A stretch of 50,285 nt of DNA from an uncultured Allomuricauda sp. (GCA_937899065.1 CALBPG010000195.1:1-50285); one strand, 5' to 3'. Shown: positions 8,774-18,910, counted from the first letter of the stretch. The notes: generated by a model not told the origin, from the sequence alone. Made by a program: numbers and translations.

Positions 8774-9166
8774 ATGGCAAAGGCAAACACAAAAACAACA
8801 AAAAAGCGCAAAGTAGTCGTAGAATCTACTGGCGAAGCGCATGTTGTTGCTTCTTTTAATAACATCATCATCTCCCTTACCAACAAAAAAGGAGATGTAA
8901 TTTCTTGGTCTTCCGCTGGAAAAATGGGATTCCGTGGTTCCAAGAAAAACACCCCTTATGCTGCACAGGTTGCTGCTGAGGATTGTGCGAAAGTGGCACA
9001 CGAATTGGGACTCCGTAAAGTGAAGGTCTATGTAAAAGGCCCTGGTAACGGAAGAGAGTCTGCAATTCGTACCATTCACAATTCTGGTATCGAGGTTACT
9101 GAAATCGTTGATGTAACTCCACTACCGCACAACGGTTGTAGACCTCCCAAAAGAAGAAGAGTTTAA
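8774..9166 (+). CDS. rpsK: 30S ribosomal protein S11
   Basis: 130 residues. S11 (uS11) lies on the 30S platform at the mRNA exit. A basic N-terminus ([14 protein letters not shown]) precedes the core with [20 protein letters not shown] and the C-terminal signature [18 protein letters not shown]. It is flanked on both sides by unusually long, foldable spacers. Confidence 0.98.
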   Translation: MAKANTKTTKKRKVVVESTGEAHVVASFNNIIISLTNKKGDVISWSSAGKMGFRGSKKNTPYAAQVAAEDCAKVAHELGLRKVKVYVKGPGNGRESAIRTIHNSGIEVTEIVDVTPLPHNGCRPPKRRRV

Positions 9167-9185
9167 TAAGGATTTATATAAACCG

Positions 9186-9259
9186 GTTCGCTACAGGCGA
9201 ATCATCACGAAGTGCATTGTAGATTATCGAAGGATAAGCCTTAATTCATAATCGCACTT
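9186..9259 (+). promoter_or_regulatory. Candidate structured leader of rpsD (possible S4 autoregulation)
   Basis: The 106-base spacer before rpsD folds by eye into two hairpins. The first is GTTCGC 9186-9191 with GCGAAT 9197-9202. The second is long: AAGTGC 9210-9215 with GCACTT 9254-9259, GATTAT 9222-9227 with ATAATC 9248-9253, and AAGG 9230-9233 with CCTT 9239-9242. The 3' strands of its first two helices are contiguous, and one 6-base bulge lies on the 5' side. The rpsD start codon is 13 bases after the second hairpin. S4 autoregulates through leader RNA in several bacteria, so this is a reasonable candidate, but no family match could be tested. Confidence 0.5.
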
Positions 9260-9272
9260 TAAATTAAATAAG

Positions 9273-9878
9273 ATGGCAAGATACACAGGACCAAAAACAA
9301 AGATTGCCCGAAAGTTCGGGGAAGCTATTTTCGGTGAAGACAAATCATTCGAAAAGAAAAACTATCCTCCGGGACAGCACGGAAACAACAGACGCCGTGG
9401 TAAAAAGTCTGAATACGCTATCCAGTTGATGGAGAAGCAAAAAGCAAAGTACACTTACGGTATTCTTGAAAGACAGTTTAGAAACCTCTTTACCGAGGCG
9501 AAAAGACGCGACGGGGTAACCGGTGAAGTGCTTTTGCAACTTTGCGAATCCCGATTGGACAATGTCGTATACCGTATGGGCATTTCTCCTTCACGTAGAG
9601 GAGCACGCCAGTTGGTTTCTCACCGACATATTACCGTAAACGGAGAGATTGTAAACATTCCTTCTTACTCGCTTAAAGCAGGTGATGTTGTAGGGGTTCG
9701 TGAAAAATCAAAAACTATCGTTTCCATTCAAGATTCCTTGGCTGCCAATAGCAGCGTTTACGAATGGATTACCTGGAACTCTGAAAAAATGGAAGGTTCT
9801 TATGTAGCCGTTCCAGAAAGACTTCAAATTCCAGAGAACATCAAGGAACAATTAATCGTCGAGTTATACTCAAAATAA
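9273..9878 (+). CDS. rpsD: 30S ribosomal protein S4
   Basis: 201 residues. S4 (uS4) nucleates 30S assembly on the 5' domain of 16S rRNA. It starts [17 protein letters not shown] and has the S4 RNA-binding domain ([12 protein letters not shown], then [21 protein letters not shown], about residues 92-130). The N-terminal zinc-knuckle cysteines of some S4 proteins are absent. S4 is a classic translational repressor of alpha-operon genes, and the foldable leader directly upstream fits that role. Confidence 0.98.
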   Translation: MARYTGPKTKIARKFGEAIFGEDKSFEKKNYPPGQHGNNRRRGKKSEYAIQLMEKQKAKYTYGILERQFRNLFTEAKRRDGVTGEVLLQLCESRLDNVVYRMGISPSRRGARQLVSHRHITVNGEIVNIPSYSLKAGDVVGVREKSKTIVSIQDSLAANSSVYEWITWNSEKMEGSYVAVPERLQIPENIKEQLIVELYSK

Positions 9879-9896
9879 ATCAACATTAGTCCAGAT

Positions 9897-10889
9897 ATGG
9901 CATTACTTAATTTTCAGAAGCCCGATAAAGTTATAATGATCGATTCAACAGATTTCGAAGGGAAGTTTGAATTCCGCCCTTTGGAACCTGGCTACGGATT
10001 GACAGTTGGAAACGCGTTGAGAAGGGTATTGCTTTCCTCTTTGGAAGGTTTTGCCATCACTTCTGTACGTATCGATGGTGTTGAGCACGAGTTTTCAGTC
10101 ATTCCAGGTGTTGTTGAAGACGTCACTGAAATGATTTTGAACTTAAAGCAGGTACGTTTCATAAGACAGATTGATGATGTGGAGAGCGAAACGGTTTCTG
10201 TTTCTGTTAGTGGAAAAGAACAATTGACTGCTGGAGATTTCCAGAAATTTATTTCCGGATATCAAGTATTGAACTCAGACTTGGTCATTTGTAATATGGA
10301 CCCTAAGGTGAGCATCAATCTTGAAATCATCATTGAAAAGGGTCGTGGATACGTTCCGGCTGAGGAAAACAAAAAATCCAATGCACCTTTGGGAAGCATT
10401 GCCGTTGACTCTGTTTACACCCCGGTAAAAAACGTAAAATACAGTATCGAAAACTTTAGGGTTGAGCAAAAGACTGACTACGAAAAGTTGGTTTTCGAAA
10501 TTGCTACAGATGGTTCCATCCATCCTAAAGATGCTTTGACCGAAGCGGCCAAAGTATTGATTCACCATTTCATGTTGTTCTCTGATGAGCGTATCACCCT
10601 TGAAGCGGATGAAATCGCACAAACCGAGACGTATGACGAAGAGTCATTGCACATGCGTCAGCTATTGAAGACCAAGTTGGTTGATATGGACTTGTCCGTT
10701 CGTGCATTGAATTGTTTGAAAGCAGCTGAAGTTGACACCTTGGGCGACTTGGTTTCTTTCAACAAAAACGACTTGATGAAGTTTAGAAACTTCGGTAAAA
10801 AATCCTTGACAGAATTGGAAGAGTTGGTTATCAATAAAGGTCTTCAATTCGGAATGGATTTGAGCAAATACAAATTGGATAAAGATTAA
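9897..10889 (+). CDS. rpoA: RNA polymerase subunit alpha
   Basis: 330 residues. The N-terminal domain (about 1-235) has the dimerisation and beta-contact motifs [21 protein letters not shown] and [15 protein letters not shown] linker and the C-terminal DNA/regulator-binding domain (about 250-330; [28 protein letters not shown]) follow. It is complete and starts 18 bases after rpsD, the usual alpha-operon position. Confidence 0.98.
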   Translation: MALLNFQKPDKVIMIDSTDFEGKFEFRPLEPGYGLTVGNALRRVLLSSLEGFAITSVRIDGVEHEFSVIPGVVEDVTEMILNLKQVRFIRQIDDVESETVSVSVSGKEQLTAGDFQKFISGYQVLNSDLVICNMDPKVSINLEIIIEKGRGYVPAEENKKSNAPLGSIAVDSVYTPVKNVKYSIENFRVEQKTDYEKLVFEIATDGSIHPKDALTEAAKVLIHHFMLFSDERITLEADEIAQTETYDEESLHMRQLLKTKLVDMDLSVRALNCLKAAEVDTLGDLVSFNKNDLMKFRNFGKKSLTELEELVINKGLQFGMDLSKYKLDKD

Positions 10890-10899
10890 TAATCATATT

Positions 10900-10931
10900 T
10901 TGCTCTCCGTCATAGGCGGATTTGGTAGCAA
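10900..10931 (+). promoter_or_regulatory. Hairpin in the rpoA-rplQ spacer
   Basis: Within the 59-base spacer, TTGCT (10900-10904) pairs with AGCAA (10927-10931) and, inside it, TCCG (10906-10909) pairs with CGGA (10917-10920) around a 7-base loop. No T-run follows, so it is not an intrinsic terminator. It could be a processing site or part of an L17 leader. Stem lengths are short, so chance is possible. Confidence 0.3.
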
Positions 10932-10948
10932 GATGATAAATTAAAACA

Positions 10949-11452
10949 ATGAGACACGGAAAAAAATTCAATCACTTAGGGAGAACCGCTGCCCATAGAA
11001 AGGCTATGTTAGCCAACATGGGTTGTTCTTTGATTGAACACAAGCGCATCAACACGACTGTTGCAAAAGCGAAAGCGTTAAAGCAGTTCATTGAGCCTTT
11101 GATTACAAAGGCGAAAGTGGAAAATAATCAAACCACTGAAAAAGGAACACACAACCGACGCATCGTATTTAGTAACCTTCGCAATAAATACGCAGTTACT
11201 GAACTTTTCAGCACGGTTGCTGAAAAGGTAGGTGACCGACCAGGAGGGTACACCCGAATCATCAAATTGGGGAACCGACTTGGGGATAACGCAGATATGG
11301 CCATGATTGAATTGGTCGACTTCAATGAATTGTACAATGCTGGTCAACCTGAGAAGAAGAAATCTACGCGTAGAAGTAGAAGAGGTGCTAAAAAAGCTGC
11401 CGAAGTTGCTGCTCCTGTGGTTGAAGCAAAAGCCGACGATTCAGAAGAATAG
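10949..11452 (+). CDS. rplQ: 50S ribosomal protein L17
   Basis: 167 residues. The conserved L17 (bL17) core is [21 protein letters not shown], then [21 protein letters not shown] and [25 protein letters not shown]. After about residue 125 there is a low-complexity Lys/Ala/Glu tail, so it is longer than the roughly 120-residue enterobacterial form; such tails are common in Bacteroidota. It ends the ribosomal operon and is followed by a strong terminator. Confidence 0.97.
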   Translation: MRHGKKFNHLGRTAAHRKAMLANMGCSLIEHKRINTTVAKAKALKQFIEPLITKAKVENNQTTEKGTHNRRIVFSNLRNKYAVTELFSTVAEKVGDRPGGYTRIIKLGNRLGDNADMAMIELVDFNELYNAGQPEKKKSTRRSRRGAKKAAEVAAPVVEAKADDSEE

Positions 11453-11481
11453 CAAATGGTATTAAATAGTTTATAAGTGGG

Positions 11482-11512
11482 AAAAGGATAAGTGCAGACT
11501 TATCCTTTTTTT
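11482..11512 (+). terminator. Intrinsic terminator after rplQ
   Basis: A perfect 11-bp stem, AAAAGGATAAG (11482-11492) with CTTATCCTTTT (11499-11509), has a 6-base loop TGCAGA and a T-run to 11512. It lies 30 bases after rplQ and should end the ribosomal operon transcript before carA. Confidence 0.9.
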
Positions 11513-11547
11513 ATGTTTTTTTGTTACGTTAAATCGCATCTGGGAAA

Positions 11548-12651
11548 ATGAAGTATTACTCAAAAAGAAAAGCACTCATACTGTTGGCAGACGGAACCAT
11601 CTTCTATGGAAAGTCTGTTGGGAACAAAGAAGGAACCGCCGTTGGGGAAGTATGTTTCAACACCGGTATGACAGGATACCAAGAAATTTTTACGGATCCC
11701 TCATATTTTGGGCAGCTCATGGTGACCACCAATGCCCACATTGGGAATTATGGTACACAAGCCGAGGAGATAGAATCTGATGCGATTAAGATTTCAGGGC
11801 TGATTTGCAAAAACTTTAGCTACGAGTATTCGCGACCAAGCGCAGACAAAAGCTTGTTGGAGTTTTTGGAAGACAACAATCTCTTTGCCATTTCAGATGT
11901 AGATACCCGGGCGTTAGTAGCCTATATTCGAGACAATGGTGCCATGAATGCCATAATCTCCACCCGAGTTGATGAAATTGATACCCTTAAGGAAGAGTTG
12001 AAACAAGTACCCAGCATGGAAGGCTTGGAATTGGCTTCAAAAGTTTCAACTGCTGAACCGTATTACTTCGGTGAAGAGGGTGCAGATATTCGAATTTCAG
12101 CTTTGGACATCGGTATCAAAAAGAACATCCTACGGAATTTGGCCAAACGCGGAGCTTACATCAAAGTATTCCCGTACAACGCTGCCTTCGAGGATTTGAA
12201 AGCATGGAATCCTGATGGATACTTTATTTCCAATGGTCCTGGGGATCCTGAACCTTTGGAAGAAGCCATTGCCACGGCAAAAGAAATGATTGCGTCAGAC
12301 AAACCACTTTTCGGAATTTGCTTGGGGCACCAAGTGTTGGCCTTGGCCAATGGGGTGTCCACGTATAAGATGCACCATGGACACCGTGGTATCAACCATC
12401 CGATTTTGAACATGATTACGGGTAAAGGTGAAATCACCTCCCAGAACCACGGTTTTGCTATCAATCGTGAGGAAACCGAAGCCAATGAAGCTTTGGAAAT
12501 TACGCATGTTCATTTGAATGATAATACGGTTGCGGGAATTAAGATGAAAGAAAAGCCTGTTTTTTCAGTCCAATACCACCCTGAAGCAAGTCCAGGACCA
12601 CATGATGCCGAATACTTATTCGACCAATTTTTCGAGGCCATCAAGTCTTGA
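11548..12651 (+). CDS. carA: Carbamoyl-phosphate synthase small subunit
   Basis: 367 residues. This is the glutaminase subunit that releases ammonia for carbamoyl phosphate (pyrimidine and arginine synthesis); it works with CarB, which is not in this window. The CPSase small-chain domain (KALILLADGTIFYG, then GEVCFNTGMTGYQE) is followed by a class-I glutamine amidotransferase domain. The nucleophile is Cys258 in GICLGHQ, with His344 and Glu346 in YHPE. It has its own transcription unit after the rplQ terminator. The rplQ-carA-eno order is common in flavobacteria. Confidence 0.97.
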   Translation: MKYYSKRKALILLADGTIFYGKSVGNKEGTAVGEVCFNTGMTGYQEIFTDPSYFGQLMVTTNAHIGNYGTQAEEIESDAIKISGLICKNFSYEYSRPSADKSLLEFLEDNNLFAISDVDTRALVAYIRDNGAMNAIISTRVDEIDTLKEELKQVPSMEGLELASKVSTAEPYYFGEEGADIRISALDIGIKKNILRNLAKRGAYIKVFPYNAAFEDLKAWNPDGYFISNGPGDPEPLEEAIATAKEMIASDKPLFGICLGHQVLALANGVSTYKMHHGHRGINHPILNMITGKGEITSQNHGFAINREETEANEALEITHVHLNDNTVAGIKMKEKPVFSVQYHPEASPGPHDAEYLFDQFFEAIKS

Positions 12652-12741
12652 AGCTACGAAACCGATGTAGTTTATTTTTAAGTTATTATCCTAGAAGATG
12701 CAAAGCCTAAACCTTTAAGCATTCGTATCTTAGCCACTTAA

Positions 12742-14058
<1,317 letters not shown>

Positions 14059-14077
14059 TAATGTTTTATTAGTATAC

Positions 14078-14112
14078 AAAAAGCCTTTCCCATTCCGGAA
14101 AGGCTTTTTTTT
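14078..14112 (+). terminator. Intrinsic terminator after eno
   Basis: A 13-bp perfect stem, AAAAAGCCTTTCC (14078-14090) with GGAAAGGCTTTTT (14097-14109), has a 6-base loop CATTCC and a T-run to 14112. It lies 20 bases after the eno stop codon and separates eno from the glycogen synthase gene. Confidence 0.92.
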
Positions 14113-14177
14113 GTCTGCAAATCAAACTTTGGGTAACTTAAACCAAAATCGACCAGACCTAGCAAAACTTACCACGA

Positions 14178-15716
14178 ATGAACAATTTTCTATTTGTAGC
14201 GGCCGAAAACGATGCCATTGCGGATTGTAAGGCCGGGGGCATGGGAGATGTCGTCCGCGATGTGCCCAGGCAAATTTCCGAACATGGAGACAAGGTACAT
14301 GTCATCGTACCGTCCTATTCAAGATTACATCGAGACGGTATTTTCAAAACAACCTTGAATGTAGAATTACGGGGAATGGTGTACAGTGCCGAACTGTATG
14401 AGGTAAAACCAAAAAAGGAATTTCCCAACATTGTTCATTACGTTATTCATCATCCTGAAATTGAGGCTGGGGATATCGCTCATATCTATCATAATGACCC
14501 AGAAGAACCCTTCTATACGGATGCCATCAAATATTTTATTTTTTGCGCCGTTGTTGCTGAGGCTGTTAAAAAAGGGGCTTTTGGTCGTTTGGATGTGGTG
14601 CATCTCCACGATTGGCATTCCAGCCTATTGCTTTTTCTTAGGGAATACCATAAGGATTATAAGGTCCTGAAGGAAATTCGTTTTGTATACAGCATCCATA
14701 ATCTCGCGATTCAAGGAATCCGCCCTTTTGGAAATAACTATTCTTCAGTTGAAAATTGGTTTCCGCAGGTAGAAATTGACTACAAAAATCTCATGGACTA
14801 TCGCTATCAAGATTGTATCAACTTGATGGCTGTGGGCATTCGCTTTGCTGATGCCGTGCACACCGTTTCTCCGTCGTATAAAGAAGATGTGATGAAGCCA
14901 AGTTCTCCACCCGAATTTATTGGGGGCGAAGGTTTGGAAATGGATTTGCAAAAAGCCAATGCGGAAGGTAGGCTTATTGGCATTTTGAATGGATGCAATT
15001 ACAAAAACATCAACCAAGAGGAAAAAGGATTTATCTATCGCAACACCGTAAAAGCCTTGTTCAAATGGTTGCAGGAAGAATCTAAAAAATACAAAGCTGA
15101 CTTTTTGGCCCATACGGGTGAAAAAATAATGGACTTTGTAGATAATCGTCCAGAGTTTATCGTCTCCAGTGTAGCACGGTTGACCGAACAGAAATTCTAC
15201 TTTTTCATGCGTTCACCGGAGGCCTTTGTCGAAATCTTGAAAAAACTGGAATCCGTAAATGGTATTTTCATGTTGCTGGGCACAGGGGCGCCCGAGTACG
15301 AAGAACTCTTCCGAAAATTGAGCTACGAACACAAGAATTTTGTGTTCACCAACGGGCAATCTGAAAAGTTGATTGACTCCATTTATTTGGAATCCAACCT
15401 GTATTTTATGCCGAGTTTGTTTGAGCCCTGTGGAATAAGCCAAATGCTTTCCATGCGCAATGGAAACCCTTGTTTGGTACATCACACAGGAGGTCTAAAA
15501 GACACGGTGTCAGACATGAAAACGGGCTTTTCTTTTGATGGGAATACCTATGAAGAGAAAATCAAGAATATGCTAAAGGCTTTTGACGATATTCTGGAAT
15601 TGTATCAAAATGATAAAGCTACGTGGAAAAAAATCCAAGCGAGCGCAAAACGGATGCGATTTACTTGGAAAAAATCGGTGGACGCGTATTACAAACAGCT
15701 ATATCTGTTGAACTAG
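14178..15716 (+). CDS. glgA: Glycogen/starch synthase-like glycosyltransferase (GT5)
   Basis: 512 residues. GT5 enzymes add glucose from ADP-glucose (or UDP-glucose) to alpha-1,4-glucan. The N-terminal sugar-nucleotide loop is K18-A-G-G-M-G-D24, a variant of the usual KTGGLGDV. The catalytic starch-synthase domain contains HLHDWHSSLL. The C-terminal Rossmann domain carries the EPCG nucleotide-sugar motif (Glu416) followed by a TGGLKDTV loop. glgC, glgB and glgP are not nearby, so the glycogen role rests on family alone. It is a separate unit between the eno terminator and gltA. The gene symbol is by family. Confidence 0.85.
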   Translation: MNNFLFVAAENDAIADCKAGGMGDVVRDVPRQISEHGDKVHVIVPSYSRLHRDGIFKTTLNVELRGMVYSAELYEVKPKKEFPNIVHYVIHHPEIEAGDIAHIYHNDPEEPFYTDAIKYFIFCAVVAEAVKKGAFGRLDVVHLHDWHSSLLLFLREYHKDYKVLKEIRFVYSIHNLAIQGIRPFGNNYSSVENWFPQVEIDYKNLMDYRYQDCINLMAVGIRFADAVHTVSPSYKEDVMKPSSPPEFIGGEGLEMDLQKANAEGRLIGILNGCNYKNINQEEKGFIYRNTVKALFKWLQEESKKYKADFLAHTGEKIMDFVDNRPEFIVSSVARLTEQKFYFFMRSPEAFVEILKKLESVNGIFMLLGTGAPEYEELFRKLSYEHKNFVFTNGQSEKLIDSIYLESNLYFMPSLFEPCGISQMLSMRNGNPCLVHHTGGLKDTVSDMKTGFSFDGNTYEEKIKNMLKAFDDILELYQNDKATWKKIQASAKRMRFTWKKSVDAYYKQLYLLN

Positions 15717-15722
15717 AAAGGC

Positions 15723-15761
15723 TCCTTCTTCTTTAACTCCCAAAGAAGCTGTTAAGAAGGA
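15723..15761 (+). other. Nested or alternative hairpins between glgA and gltA
   Basis: TCCTTCTT (15723-15730) can pair with AAGAAGGA (15754-15761). The inner CTTCTTT (15728-15734) can pair with AAAGAAG (15742-15748). The full outer and inner helices overlap, so they compete, although a shortened outer stem plus the inner stem could coexist. There is no T-run, so a weak terminator or 3'-end stabiliser for glgA mRNA is the simplest reading. Confidence 0.35.
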
Positions 15762-15780
15762 ATTAAATAGCAAGGGCAAA

Positions 15781-15811
15781 TTGTTAATGCCTTCGCTTTT
15801 TCGTAAATTTC
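15781..15811 (+). promoter_or_regulatory. Predicted gltA promoter
   Basis: TTG (15781-15783), a 20-base spacer and TAAATTTC (15804-15811) match the Bacteroidota promoter pattern TTG-N17-23-TAnnTTTG with one mismatch in the last base. It lies 34 bases before the gltA start codon. Confidence 0.5.
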
Positions 15812-15844
15812 CGGTTCTATTTTACTAATCTTTTAAAACAAACA

Positions 15845-17128
15845 ATGTCGGATAGCGCAATACTTCAATATGCTGGAAAATCATATGAATTTCCAGTCAT
15901 TCAAGGTAGTGAAAATGAATTGGCCATAGATATCAAAACCCTTAGAACCGGAAGCGGTATCGTTACCATAGATCCAGGGTATAAAAACACCGGTTCCTGC
16001 GAAAGTGCCATCACGTTTTTGGATGGTGAGAAAGGAATTCTTCGTTACCGAGGATATTCCATTGAAGACTTGGCCGAAAAAGCAGATTTTCTGGAAGTAG
16101 CCTATCTTTTGATTTTTGGAGAGCTTCCCAACAAAGAACAGCTCGATACTTTCCACAACGATATCAAAGAGGAATCTCAGGTGGATGAGGAGATGAAAAA
16201 GATTTTGGATGCCTTTCCAAAAGCAGCACACCCAATGGGCGTTCTTTCTTCTTTGACGAGTGCATTGGTGGCGTTTAATCCTACTTCTGTGGATGTAGCG
16301 TCCGAAACTGCTATGTATCGGTCTATTGTTCGCATACTTGCTAAATTTCCAGTGCTGGTGGCATGGACACAGCGTAAGAAAAAGGGCCTCCCCTTGGATT
16401 ATGGAGATGATACGTTGGGTTATGTAGAGAACTTCCATAAGATGATGTTCAAAAAACCTAACAAGGAGTACGAAAAAGACAAAATTGCCATCGACGCTAT
16501 CGATAAACTATTGATTCTCCATGCGGACCATGAGCAAAATTGCTCCACTTCAACGGTGCGTATTGTAGGTTCTTCCCATGCTGGGCTATTTGCATCCCTT
16601 TCTGCTGGAATTTCAGCCTTGTGGGGACCACTTCACGGGGGAGCCAACCAAGCGGTTTTGGAAATGTTGCAAGCCATTGAGGCAGACGGTGGAGATACCA
16701 AAAAATATATGGCCAAGGCCAAAGATAAAAGTGACCCTTTCCGTTTAATGGGCTTCGGACATCGTGTCTATAAGAATTTCGACCCTCGCGCACGCATCAT
16801 CAAAAAGGCAGCTGATGAAGTGTTAGGAAACTTGGGTATTGAAGACCCTATTTTGGATATTGCCAAAGGTTTGGAAAAAGAAGCGTTGGAAGATGAGTAC
16901 TTCGTGCAAAGAAAACTATATCCCAATGTGGATTTTTATTCTGGAATCATTTATCGTGCCTTGGGTATTCCAACGGACATGTTCACGGTGATGTTCGCTT
17001 TGGGTAGATTACCTGGATGGATTGCGCAATGGCGTGAAATGCGATTGCGAAACGAGCCTATCGGCCGTCCGAGACAAATATATATCGGCGAAAACGCCAG
17101 GGCTTTTAAAGACCTTGCAAGTCGTTAA
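15845..17128 (+). CDS. gltA: Citrate synthase
   Basis: 427 residues. It condenses acetyl-CoA and oxaloacetate to citrate, the entry step of the TCA cycle. An N-terminal beta domain (residues 1-50) as in type-II Gram-negative enzymes precedes the catalytic core. The catalytic triad is His264 (GPLHGGANQ), His306 (GFGHRVYKN) and Asp363 (VDFYSG), matching the E. coli triad in position within one residue. It has its own promoter and a strong terminator. Confidence 0.98.
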   Translation: MSDSAILQYAGKSYEFPVIQGSENELAIDIKTLRTGSGIVTIDPGYKNTGSCESAITFLDGEKGILRYRGYSIEDLAEKADFLEVAYLLIFGELPNKEQLDTFHNDIKEESQVDEEMKKILDAFPKAAHPMGVLSSLTSALVAFNPTSVDVASETAMYRSIVRILAKFPVLVAWTQRKKKGLPLDYGDDTLGYVENFHKMMFKKPNKEYEKDKIAIDAIDKLLILHADHEQNCSTSTVRIVGSSHAGLFASLSAGISALWGPLHGGANQAVLEMLQAIEADGGDTKKYMAKAKDKSDPFRLMGFGHRVYKNFDPRARIIKKAADEVLGNLGIEDPILDIAKGLEKEALEDEYFVQRKLYPNVDFYSGIIYRALGIPTDMFTVMFALGRLPGWIAQWREMRLRNEPIGRPRQIYIGENARAFKDLASR

Positions 17129-17132
17129 AAAC

Positions 17133-17163
17133 AAAAAGGTAGCTTGGAAAGCTACCTTTTTTT
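17133..17163. terminator. Bidirectional terminator between gltA and a convergent gene
   Basis: A 13-bp stem, AAAAAGGTAGCTT (17133-17145) with AAGCTACCTTTTT (17149-17161), has a 3-base loop. T-runs occur on both strands, so it can end gltA (plus). The stop codon of the opposing gene (17152-17154) lies inside the stem, so it could serve that gene as well. Confidence 0.85.
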
Positions 17164-17625
17164 GTTTTTCTGATATACAACAGAACCAAGATTCAATGCT
17201 TGGTCTTTTACATAACAGGTTTCGAGGATTTCAGCATAGTAGTATAAACGTACGGGTGAATTTTGTGGCTGTACGAGCAGCGTATAGTACCGGTCGTATT
17301 CCTCGTGCAGGTAATGATGGGCGTCTATGGTGTTTAAATTATGCAAAATGGAATCCAAAGTAGTTTTGTATTTCCCAATTTGAATATCCAAACGAGCCCT
17401 TTCTTGAAGAGAGAGGGGTCGGGGGTTACTTCCTAACAAATGTTGTGGGTTTCCTTTAGTGTGTTTCTCCTGTGTTATGCAATCTTGGTATTTGTAAATA
17501 CCATACGTTTTGGTGGGGCTAACAGCTACATAATACGCACCGGGCAGCGGGTCTGATTTTGGCCATAAAAGCAAGGTGACACTTCCAGCCGCAACAACCA
17601 TAAGAAGGATAACTATAGGACGCAT
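17152..17625 (-). CDS. Membrane-anchored protein of unknown function
   Basis: 157 residues from the ATG at 17625 (MRPIVILLMVVAAGSV); an ATG at 17634 adds three residues. There is one N-terminal hydrophobic segment (about residues 3-20), which may be a signal anchor. A soluble domain follows that is rich in Tyr, Gln and His, with LSLQERARLDIQIGKYKTTL and a C-terminal CYVKDQALNLGSVVYQ. Two cysteines lie in the exported part. No family was recognised. It stands alone, convergent with gltA, and its stop codon lies inside the shared terminator. Confidence 0.65.
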   Translation of the reverse strand: MRPIVILLMVVAAGSVTLLLWPKSDPLPGAYYVAVSPTKTYGIYKYQDCITQEKHTKGNPQHLLGSNPRPLSLQERARLDIQIGKYKTTLDSILHNLNTIDAHHYLHEEYDRYYTLLVQPQNSPVRLYYYAEILETCYVKDQALNLGSVVYQKNKKR

Positions 17626-17807
17626 ATTGCACAAAACTCAATTTTAAGATAGCCAAATCAGTTCGAAAATCAACTATGGTTTCATGAGAAATCTTTGAAA
17701 TTTATTTAATTTTAACTATTTGTAAATCAGATTGTTAAATACAAAAATGAAAGCATGGTCACAATATGGTTTTTCCATTGGCCGATTGGTTTTTTTTCAT
17801 TTTTCCG

Positions 17808-17840
17808 TTGTGGTAAATCAATGCCAAAAGACTAGATTTG
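17808..17840 (+). promoter_or_regulatory. Predicted promoter of the arginine-deiminase-like gene
   Basis: TTG (17808-17810), a 22-base spacer and a perfect TAnnTTTG element, TAGATTTG (17833-17840), fit the Bacteroidota consensus. The start codon at 17878 leaves a leader of about 30 bases. The rest of the 243-base gap (17635-17877) is AT-rich and holds no other visible feature. Confidence 0.6.
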
Positions 17841-17877
17841 CCCTAGAATTTATGAAGGTATATCCCTAAAACAAGAC

Positions 17878-18813
17878 ATGGTCAAAAAACCGGTACATAC
17901 GCTCGAACTCAATATTCAAAACGAAACCGATACCCTTAAAGCAGTGGTTTTGGGTACTGCCGTAAGTTGTGGCCCAACCCCAAGTTTGGAGGAAGCATAT
18001 GACCCAAAGTCAAGGGAACATATTCTCGCCGGAACCTATCCGCTAGAAGCAGATATGATTCCAGAGATGGAGGCATTCGCTACAGTTTTAAAAAAGCATC
18101 ATGTTGAAGTGTTTCGCCCTTCGGTTTTAGAAAATTGTAATCAGATATTTTCTAGGGATATTGCTTTCGTAATTGAAGACAAACTTTTCCACGCGAACAT
18201 TCTCCCAGACCGCGAACGTGAATTTGAAGCGATTTCACATGTGTTGGAAGCTGTTGGACCTGAAAACGTAGTTCGTCCGCCAGAGGAAGTTCATATCGAA
18301 GGTGGGGACGTCATGCCCTGGAACGACCATATTTTTATAGGCACGTACACTGCTCCAGATTACCCTGACTTTATAACGGCTCGAACAAATAAGGAGGCTG
18401 TGGAATACATCACCCAAATGTTTCCGCATAAAAAGGTCAAGGCATTTGAGTTACGTAAATCCAATACCAATCCTAAAATCAATGCCTTGCATTTGGATTG
18501 TTGTTTTCAGCCCGTAGGTAAGGACAAGGCTATTCTACATAAAAATGGGTTTTTAGTTGAGGAAGAATACCAATGGTTGGTGGATTTCTTTGGACAGGAT
18601 AACGTCTTTGAGATTTCAGCAGACGAAATGTATCAGATGTACAGCAACGTTTTTTCCATCTCACCAGAAGTCGTTGTATCCGAACAGAACTTTACACGCT
18701 TGAATACCTGGTTGCGCGAGCAAGGTTTTATAGTTGAAGAAATCCCTTATGCGGAGATTGCCAAGCAAGAGGGTCTACTTCGTTGCAGTACGCTTCCTTT
18801 GGTGAGAAGCTAG
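17878..18813 (+). CDS. Guanidine-modifying enzyme (arginine deiminase/DDAH-like)
   Basis: 311 residues, pentein fold of the amidinotransferase / arginine deiminase / dimethylargininase superfamily. Family catalytic residues are visible: Glu141-Gly-Gly-Asp144, His205 (LHLD) and the nucleophile Cys303 near the end (RCSTLPL). These enzymes attack the guanidinium carbon of arginine-like substrates through a cysteine. Which reaction is used (deimination to citrulline, methylarginine hydrolysis or amidino transfer) cannot be told from motifs. CtlX, a citrulline hydrolase family member, is encoded 7 kb downstream, so an arginine-to-ornithine route is a fair inference. It has its own promoter. Confidence 0.85.
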   Translation: MVKKPVHTLELNIQNETDTLKAVVLGTAVSCGPTPSLEEAYDPKSREHILAGTYPLEADMIPEMEAFATVLKKHHVEVFRPSVLENCNQIFSRDIAFVIEDKLFHANILPDREREFEAISHVLEAVGPENVVRPPEEVHIEGGDVMPWNDHIFIGTYTAPDYPDFITARTNKEAVEYITQMFPHKKVKAFELRKSNTNPKINALHLDCCFQPVGKDKAILHKNGFLVEEEYQWLVDFFGQDNVFEISADEMYQMYSNVFSISPEVVVSEQNFTRLNTWLREQGFIVEEIPYAEIAKQEGLLRCSTLPLVRS

Positions 18814-18854
18814 GCACTATCTTTTTTCGATACTGAATTGTGTACACCGCTTAC

Positions 18855-18882
18855 TTGTGCAAGGGATAATTATGTATATTAG
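18855..18882 (+). promoter_or_regulatory. Possible promoter of the carbohydrate operon
   Basis: TTG (18855-18857), a 17-base spacer and TATATTAG (18875-18882) resemble TTG-N-TAnnTTTG with one mismatch. It lies 28 bases before the symporter start. No terminator was seen between the preceding gene and this operon, so read-through from upstream is also possible. Confidence 0.35.
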
Positions 18883-18910
18883 ACTGAAAGCCTAGAGATA
18901 TAAGTATACT

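Noticed and set aside
15881..16438. 185-residue minus-strand frame inside gltA
   Set aside because: Shadow of citrate synthase with no family features.
17022..17363. Plus-strand frame bridging the end of gltA and its terminator
   Set aside because: It runs through the intrinsic terminator and is antisense to the 17152-17625 gene.
17635..17877. Small gene or RNA in the gap before the arginine-deiminase-like gene
   Set aside because: AT-rich, no open frame with a start and no convincing hairpin; only the promoter was kept.
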